Shown here: positions 4,185-7,779 of the stretch, in pieces
How the letters are laid out: the number at the start of each line of letters is the position of its first letter
How positions within the stretch are numbered: the first letter of the stretch is position 1
NCBI GenBank assembly: GCA_003695005.1
Contig: RFJE01000316.1
Coordinates: 1-7,779 of the forward strand
Source of the DNA: Candidatus Hydrogenedentota bacterium
Lineage (GTDB): Bacteria; Spirochaetota; Leptospiria; Turneriellales; J094
Reading direction: 5' to 3'
DNA: 7,779 nt
Translations under genes and position numbers: made by a program
The notes under the pieces: generated by a model
Seen by the model: the letters and a program-made list of their open reading frames with translations, nothing else
Database searches by the model: none
Told to the model about the DNA's origin: nothing

Positions 4185-7172
4185 TTATGGAATAACAATT
4201 TTAAACCAATCTATGTCGGTTAGTGGACTCAATTGACGTGTAAGCTTATTGGCACAGCCAATATTTAATGTAGGTGCGTTGCTATATGCGTTTGCTTCGG
4301 TAGCTTCGTAAGTGTCCGAATTACCACTGCCCCACGTACAAGTGCTTGTTTCCTGATAAGGATCTCGAATGGCTGTTTCATATGCTCCGCCAGTACCCCC
4401 TTCTTCAATTACTTTTAAGTAATACGTACCGGGAGCTAAGTAGCAATAAAGCCTTGCCCAATTACCACCACCACTCGAAGAGTCCTGGCCGTCATTAATT
4501 GCATTAAATGTGCTAGGGGTATCATCATCACGGATTGTAACAGTGTGCGTTGTTTGCGTACCTAGAGCAACAGTTCCAGGAGTTGGATTTGATAATGTAA
4601 GAATAATGGTTTCGTTATCGTCTACATCTGTATCATTAATAACTTGAAAGTTTACATATTGTGTTACTGTTCCTGTAGTATTTAGCGTAGGGAATGTTAA
4701 CGTCTGTACCGTAGTCGGCAAATTATGATCCGTACCACTAACGGCGGTTCCTCCTGTTACTTGATAATCTACAGTAACTTGGTTATTAATTCCATCATTA
4801 AAACATTCGCTTAAAATTACAGGAATAGAATATGTAGTGGAGCTAGAATTTGCATCTTCTTGAGCTAAAGAAATGGCTTTACCAAATTCAACTGTAGGAC
4901 TATTGATACAAGAACTATCTCCCCTGTCTTTAATGGTAACCGTATGCTGTGTAACTCCACCTAGTGTTGCATTTTGCGGGTTACTTAAATCAATAATAAC
5001 TGTTTCGTCACCTTCTGTTAAGCTATCGGTAAAAACATTAAAACTAATAGAAGCAAAGTTTTGATTGGCCTGAATGGTTAATGTACCTGAACTTAATGAA
5101 TGATCGGAACCAACCGTGGCCGTACTCGCTGCATTAACAGAATAATCCACTTTTACGGTTTGCGTTGTTCTATCCGAGAGCTTTACTTGCACATTGACTA
5201 CGGTTGTATCTTCTTGAACAGTTTGTGCAGATTGTACAAACTCTACCGTTGGCGCTGCTTGAGCGTCATCGTAGCAGGTGGTAATCCTTGTTGTACCATC
5301 CGTGGAATAAAGCTCCATACGCGGGTTTGCCGAACTAGATCCATGTCCTGTTTCTAATACATAAGTAATTCCATGCGGACTAATGGTAATTTTATACCAA
5401 TCGGGGTTTGGTGTACCTGCTGAAAGATGGATATTTGCCGAAGACTTATAGTAGCATCCTAATTTTAATGATCGTGCTGTTAAAATAGAATCATCGTCAC
5501 TAGGCGTACTAGCATCAATCATATCTCCTAAATCATTATCCGTGGTAATGGCTGTCCCATCTCCCGGATCATCGGATGTTGCTCCACAAGCAGTGCTTTC
5601 TACATCGGGCAACCTTGCACTAACGGAATAAGATCCTGTACTCGTACCCACCGCAGTTACTTTTAAATAGTAAGTCCCAAAAGGTAAAATACAATCTAAA
5701 CTGGAAAAGTTTGGGAGAGGACCACTATTATCATCTTCTCCATCATTGGTACCTGCACCGGCAGCATCATCTGTGCAGCCGTAACCAGAACTTGCATCTT
5801 TCGCCATTGTAGTTAATCCATCCGGCTGATACAGTGTGATGATTGTATCGGCACTACTTGCATTTGCAGTACCATTTGTCTCAATGATAACTCTCTCTGC
5901 TTTTGGAACAATGCGAATTTTATATGCCCCTGTAGCTGTTCCCGTTTCTCTTACATAGACATAATAGGTACTAGCATTCCGAAGAGCATATGGAATAAAT
6001 ACATCTCCATTTGGTGCACTTGCCGTAACAGCACTTCCAATTGGAGTGCCGGATCCATCATACCACTGAGCTTGTAATTGTAAGCCCCCCTGCACATCTG
6101 TTATTTGTACTTCATAATAATTACCATACGAACTGGAATCAATGCTTATTTTTAAGAAATCACCTGTATCCCCACTGTGTATGGTATGTGACTGAAAAGT
6201 AGCATCCGTAGCAATCGTCGTCGTGGTTACCGCAGAATAAGTATCATCATTTTCGTAAGTATCAGGATCATATGTTTTCATGGAAAGTGTAATGGAAGTA
6301 GGCCCGGCAGAAGCGGGCATCCCTGTTTGAAAGGCTGTATAATCGCCAGAAGAAAGAATATTATTTCCATCAGCATCTATCCAACAATGCAAATCATAAG
6401 GCTCACCAGAAATAAGCCCCCAGTGCGTATCCGTGGTTACTGTTCCTCCGGCAATAGAGGAACTACTAATGGAGTATCCTAAAAAATAAGGAGATAAGCT
6501 AGTATAAGGATGAGCACTTCCTGTTAGCAACAAATCCTCAAACGCAGGTTGAGAAGAATAGGCACCGGGAGCAGTCCATATACAAAACAGCTGTTTTCCA
6601 TCTACACTGTTATTTCCTATATTGATGGTAATTTTCGCAGCTACCATTGTCGATGTAAAATCCGAATTGCTATACGAAAGGACTGTTGGTCCCGAAATCG
6701 ATATAGATTCTTTCTTTCCTACCCATGGCGTACCACTACAGCTAGAACAATTTCCTGCAGCTCCTACGTATAATGTATAACTGCCTGCTGAAAAGTTTTT
6801 TGGCAAACCAGTAGGTTGACCTTGGTTATCAACTTCTTCTAAAACAATGGTAGCAGACTGTGAATTATCTAAATAAACTCCTAGGGGGGTTCTTGCCACT
6901 AGCCCCGTCGCGGAATAAACAGCAGCATAATAAGGAAGTACTTGTCCGGATGGAGTAGTAAAACTGGCATTGCCACTTAGATCTAAACTAATTGTTAAGG
7001 TAATAGGTTGCACCACATTCCCACTCCCTGGTGGACCTTCTGCACATGTTCTACCGCCTGGATAAGTACAATCAGGAGGTGGGTTTTCTTGAGGAATTTG
7101 GATAACTTTTCGGCAAGTTGCTATTATACTAATAATTCCTAGTACAAAAAGAAATTTCGTTATGCGACTCAT
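4185..7172 (-). CDS. Large secreted lipoprotein with PPC-like and Calx-beta domains
   Basis: This 995-residue exported protein is built of beta-sandwich modules. Residues 1-19 form a signal peptide with a hydrophobic core, ending in IIAT before Cys20. Thr at -1 departs from the standard lipobox but suits the looser spirochaetal one. A Pro-rich linker follows, then two Ig-like or unclassified beta regions (about 53-165 and 175-300), the second with a calcium-loop-like DADGNNILSSGD (266-277). A PPC-type domain spans 302-423, starting DTYENDDTYSA. Next come two copies of a four-cysteine repeat (426-596 and 602-995), the second split by two Calx-beta domains (642-749 and 759-884). Translation ends at DWFKIVIP, in the middle of a PPC fold. 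Calx-beta and PPC modules are usually extracellular and non-enzymatic; adhesion or surface structure is plausible, but no catalytic motif or specific function is visible. The protein is rich in Ser, Thr, Gly and Asp. Confidence 0.85.
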   Translation of the reverse strand: MSRITKFLFVLGIISIIATCRKVIQIPQENPPPDCTYPGGRTCAEGPPGSGNVVQPITLTISLDLSGNASFTTPSGQVLPYYAAVYSATGLVARTPLGVYLDNSQSATIVLEEVDNQGQPTGLPKNFSAGSYTLYVGAAGNCSSCSGTPWVGKKESISISGPTVLSYSNSDFTSTMVAAKITINIGNNSVDGKQLFCIWTAPGAYSSQPAFEDLLLTGSAHPYTSLSPYFLGYSISSSSIAGGTVTTDTHWGLISGEPYDLHCWIDADGNNILSSGDYTAFQTGMPASAGPTSITLSMKTYDPDTYENDDTYSAVTTTTIATDATFQSHTIHSGDTGDFLKISIDSSSYGNYYEVQITDVQGGLQLQAQWYDGSGTPIGSAVTASAPNGDVFIPYALRNASTYYVYVRETGTATGAYKIRIVPKAERVIIETNGTANASSADTIITLYQPDGLTTMAKDASSGYGCTDDAAGAGTNDGEDDNSGPLPNFSSLDCILPFGTYYLKVTAVGTSTGSYSVSARLPDVESTACGATSDDPGDGTAITTDNDLGDMIDASTPSDDDSILTARSLKLGCYYKSSANIHLSAGTPNPDWYKITISPHGITYVLETGHGSSSANPRMELYSTDGTTRITTCYDDAQAAPTVEFVQSAQTVQEDTTVVNVQVKLSDRTTQTVKVDYSVNAASTATVGSDHSLSSGTLTIQANQNFASISFNVFTDSLTEGDETVIIDLSNPQNATLGGVTQHTVTIKDRGDSSCINSPTVEFGKAISLAQEDANSSSTTYSIPVILSECFNDGINNQVTVDYQVTGGTAVSGTDHNLPTTVQTLTFPTLNTTGTVTQYVNFQVINDTDVDDNETIILTLSNPTPGTVALGTQTTHTVTIRDDDTPSTFNAINDGQDSSSGGGNWARLYCYLAPGTYYLKVIEEGGTGGAYETAIRDPYQETSTCTWGSGNSDTYEATEANAYSNAPTLNIGCANKLTRQLSPLTDIDWFKIVIP
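4188..5369 (-). repeat. Second copy of the four-cysteine PPC-derived repeat (interrupted)
   Basis: This encodes residues 602-995 of the lipoprotein. It starts at ITYVLETGHG and carries Cys633, Cys910, Cys945 and Cys973. Once the Calx-beta insert is removed it parallels the first copy: CYDD, then NDGQDSSSGG, then LYCYLAPGTYYLKV, then STC, IGC and IDWFKI. The 35-residue Cys910-Cys945 spacing equals that between the corresponding cysteines of the first copy. It ends at the stop codon, at the same fold position where the first copy gives way to the second. Confidence 0.75.
4506..5252 (-). other. Two Calx-beta domains inserted within the repeat
   Basis: This encodes residues 641-889. Domain one (about 642-749) runs from TVEFVQSAQTVQED through FTDSLTEGDETVIIDLSNP to HTVTIKDRGD. 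Domain two (about 759-884) runs from PTVEFGKAISLAQED through INDTDVDDNETIILTLSNP to HTVTIRDDD. Both show the hallmark acidic ED near the start, the EGDE/DDNE-type turn before a hydrophobic strand, and the closing HTVTIxD. Calx-beta domains bind calcium in Na/Ca exchangers and integrin beta-4-like proteins, and occur widely in bacterial surface proteins. The flanking sequence closes into a continuous repeat copy if these residues are removed. Confidence 0.8.
5385..5897 (-). repeat. First copy of the four-cysteine PPC-derived repeat
   Basis: This encodes residues 426-596 of the lipoprotein. It starts at ERVIIETNG and carries Cys466 (GCTDD), Cys494 (LDCILPFGTYYLKV), Cys529 (STACG) and Cys573 (LGCYY), ending near DWYKITI. 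It consists of the C-terminal half of one PPC-like fold, a linker, and the N-terminal half of the next, so it is out of phase with the canonical domain. The acidic stretch TNDGEDDNSG (475-484) marks the loop that holds the insertion in the second copy. Confidence 0.75.
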
Positions 7173-7184
7173 CTTATCAATCTG

Positions 7185-7204
7185 CCCTTATTCTACCTAT
7201 TGTA
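7185..7204 (-). promoter_or_regulatory. Candidate promoter -10 and ribosome binding site of the lipoprotein gene
   Basis: On the minus strand TACAAT (7204-7199) resembles a sigma-70 -10 box, 27 bases before the ATG. The region 16-17 bases further upstream (TTTCTT) is a poor -35. AAGGG at 7189-7185 is a possible ribosome binding site but lies 12 bases from the start codon, longer than usual. This start is preferred because it gives a complete signal peptide beginning MSRITKF. The promoter call is weak. Confidence 0.35.
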
Positions 7205-7232
7205 ATATGAATTTGTTGATAAGAAACGGGCC

Positions 7233-7268
7233 AAAAAAACGCTCATTAGAATGACCAACAAGATCATT
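7233..7268 (-). terminator. Weak candidate terminator downstream of the phasin-related gene
   Basis: On the minus strand AATGATC (7268-7262) can pair with GGTCATT (7256-7250) across a 5-base loop, with one G-U pair. A run of seven T (7239-7233) follows after ten further bases. The stem is AT-rich and the T-tract is displaced, so termination here would be inefficient at best. Confidence 0.3.
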
Positions 7269-7310
7269 TAAAAAGGCGGTTTCCCCTGCTGATATTTTGT
7301 TTGGTGAGTG

Positions 7311-7345
7311 ATATTTGGCGGGATATGAATGTTCCCGCCAAATAT
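7311..7345. terminator. Perfect 13-bp inverted repeat with 9-nt loop, atypical terminator candidate
   Basis: The arm ATATTTGGCGGGA (7311-7323) is exactly mirrored at 7333-7345 around a 9-base spacer. The G+C core next to the loop makes a stable hairpin starting 12 bases after the phasin-related stop codon. Neither side has a T-tract, so it is not a textbook intrinsic terminator. It could stabilise the mRNA 3' end, terminate in another way, or be a protein-binding palindrome 139 bases upstream of the lipoprotein ATG. Confidence 0.6.
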
Positions 7346-7346
7346 T

Positions 7347-7362
7347 GCATAAGAAATTATGC
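7347..7362 (-). repeat. Small hairpin overlapping the phasin-related stop codon
   Basis: GCATAA (7347-7352) and TTATGC (7357-7362) form a perfect 6-bp stem with a 4-base loop. The TAA stop codon (7359-7357) lies in the stem. One base separates it from the larger inverted repeat, so the transcript would end in two stacked hairpins. Confidence 0.55.
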
Positions 7363-7710
7363 GTTTTGTTGCGTAGCAGTTTGAGAAGAAGTTTCCTCTT
7401 GCTTTTCTCCTTCTAATTTTGCACGTAATTCTTCTACATATTTCTTTGCTTCTTCAATTAAAGGCTCAATTTGAGCTTTTACTTGTTCTGTGGCTTCTGC
7501 TGCTTTTGCCTGTAACTCGTTTAAGTATTCCGTTGCTTTATCGGCTAACTCCCGTGTTTTTACTGCTGTTTCACTATCGACTGTTTCTCCCTTTGCAATA
7601 AGCGCATTGATTTCTTCTTGTAGGCTTGCAGCAGTGTTCTCTAAACCTTCTTTTACAGCAATTGCTACTCCAATTCCTAAGTTAATTGCTTTGTTAATTG
7701 CTTCTGACAT
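7357..7710 (-). CDS. Phasin-related small helical protein
   Basis: This 117-residue protein is almost entirely helical. A short apolar segment (8-19, AINLGIGVAIAV) is followed by a helix, a GETVD turn (41-45) and a long Ala/Glu/Lys/Gln helix or coiled coil (about 50-101). The tail is hydrophilic and Gln/Thr/Ser-rich (102-117). The pattern of apolar start, LIAKGE-like turn and heptad-rich helix fits phasin-related proteins, which coat polyhydroxyalkanoate granules. Many small members occur in species with no demonstrated granules, so a granule role is only a possibility; a general amphipathic coiled-coil protein is the alternative. It has no signal peptide. The ATG has a strong AAAAGGAG site 6 bases upstream, the best in the window, suggesting high expression. 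The gene appears monocistronic, with hairpins right after its stop. Confidence 0.75.
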   Translation of the reverse strand: MSEAINKAINLGIGVAIAVKEGLENTAASLQEEINALIAKGETVDSETAVKTRELADKATEYLNELQAKAAEATEQVKAQIEPLIEEAKKYVEELRAKLEGEKQEETSSQTATQQNA

Positions 7711-7716
7711 TTGTCA

Positions 7717-7724
7717 CTCCTTTT
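7717..7724 (-). promoter_or_regulatory. Strong Shine-Dalgarno sequence of the phasin-related gene
   Basis: AAAAGGAG on the minus strand lies 6 bases before the ATG at 7710. This fixes the start and contrasts with the weak or missing sites of the coupled operon genes. Confidence 0.85.
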
Positions 7725-7736
7725 CGTAATATTTTT

Positions 7737-7777
7737 AGCACTTTTGTGCTCTGCACCATATTTTGTGCGCCGCACAA
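7737..7777. promoter_or_regulatory. Paired GTGC-N3-GCAC palindromes upstream of the phasin-related gene
   Basis: TTTTGTGC-TCT-GCAC (7742-7756) and TTTTGTGC-GCC-GCAC (7761-7775) match at 13 of 15 positions and start 19 bp apart. Each is a palindrome with a 3-base centre; the second extends to TTGTGC/GCACAA. An extra AGCAC at 7737-7741 can pair with GTGCT at 7746-7750, so alternative hairpins are possible. They lie 32-65 bases before the start codon, where a double operator or a folded 5' leader would sit. No known regulator is recognised. Confidence 0.5.
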
Positions 7778-7779
7778 GC

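Noticed and set aside
4873..5357. Two plus-strand open frames (63 and 85 codons) opposite the lipoprotein gene
   Set aside because: Low-complexity Ser/Thr codons on the other strand generate open antisense frames; the translations resemble no protein family.
6549..6773. Plus-strand open frame of 74 codons opposite the lipoprotein gene
   Set aside because: Cys- and Arg-rich antisense translation with no start context; the opposite strand has a coherent domain sequence.
4185..7172. Lipoprotein repeats as phase-variable or CRISPR-like DNA repeats
   Set aside because: The similarity is at protein level between diverged domains; I see no near-identical DNA repeats or simple-sequence tracts that would suggest slippage or an array.
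7250..7268. Strong intrinsic terminator between the phasin-related and lipoprotein genes
   Set aside because: Kept only as a weak candidate: the stem is AT-rich with a G-U pair and the T-tract begins ten bases after the stem.
7419..7729. Plus-strand open frames opposite the phasin-related gene, one Leu-rich and membrane-like
   Set aside because: A Leu-rich translation is expected antisense to Glu/Lys/Gln-rich helix codons; the minus frame has a strong ribosome binding site and a coherent helical protein.

Overview
The window is AT-rich bacterial DNA in which every convincing gene lies on the minus strand, so transcription runs from high to low coordinates. The organism is probably a spirochaete, most likely of the Leptospira lineage. 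This is inferred from three things: a relaxed lipobox on a large exported lipoprotein, the Calx-beta and PPC-type domains in that lipoprotein, and a short phasin-related protein. No rRNA or species-diagnostic marker is present, so the assignment is tentative.

Layout in order of transcription. (1) 7779-7711 is the upstream region of the first gene, with two near-identical palindromic sites and a strong Shine-Dalgarno sequence. (2) 7710-7357 encodes a 117-residue phasin-related helical protein. Its stop codon sits inside a small hairpin, followed at once by a perfect 13-bp stem with a 9-nt loop. (3) 7356-7173 is a 184-bp spacer with that hairpin, a second, weak hairpin with a T-tract, and a candidate promoter. 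(4) 7172-4185 encodes a 995-residue secreted lipoprotein built of beta-rich modules. (5) After 39 bp, 4145-61 holds five tightly packed genes: a zinc-type cation diffusion facilitator, a ModC-like ABC ATPase, miaA, hfq and an SPFH/Band 7 membrane protein. Their junctions are TAATG, ATGA, ATGA and a 14-nt gap, so they look like one translationally coupled operon. The lipoprotein may be cotranscribed with them.

The operon joins metal handling (CDF exporter, molybdate-type ATPase without visible modA or modB) to post-transcriptional control (MiaA, a tRNA A37 prenyltransferase, and Hfq, the sRNA chaperone) and to a membrane SPFH protein. miaA-hfq-SPFH parallels the enterobacterial order miaA-hfq-hflX-hflK-hflC, but hflX is absent and there is a single diverged SPFH gene.

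The most unusual object is the lipoprotein. After one complete PPC-like domain it carries two copies of a repeat that is out of phase with the PPC fold and holds four conserved cysteines. The second copy is split by about 250 residues containing two Calx-beta domains, inserted in the acidic loop between two of those cysteines. The protein then stops in the middle of a PPC fold. No complete new multi-gene defence or mobile system is visible, and there are no RNA genes, insertion sequences or CRISPR arrays.
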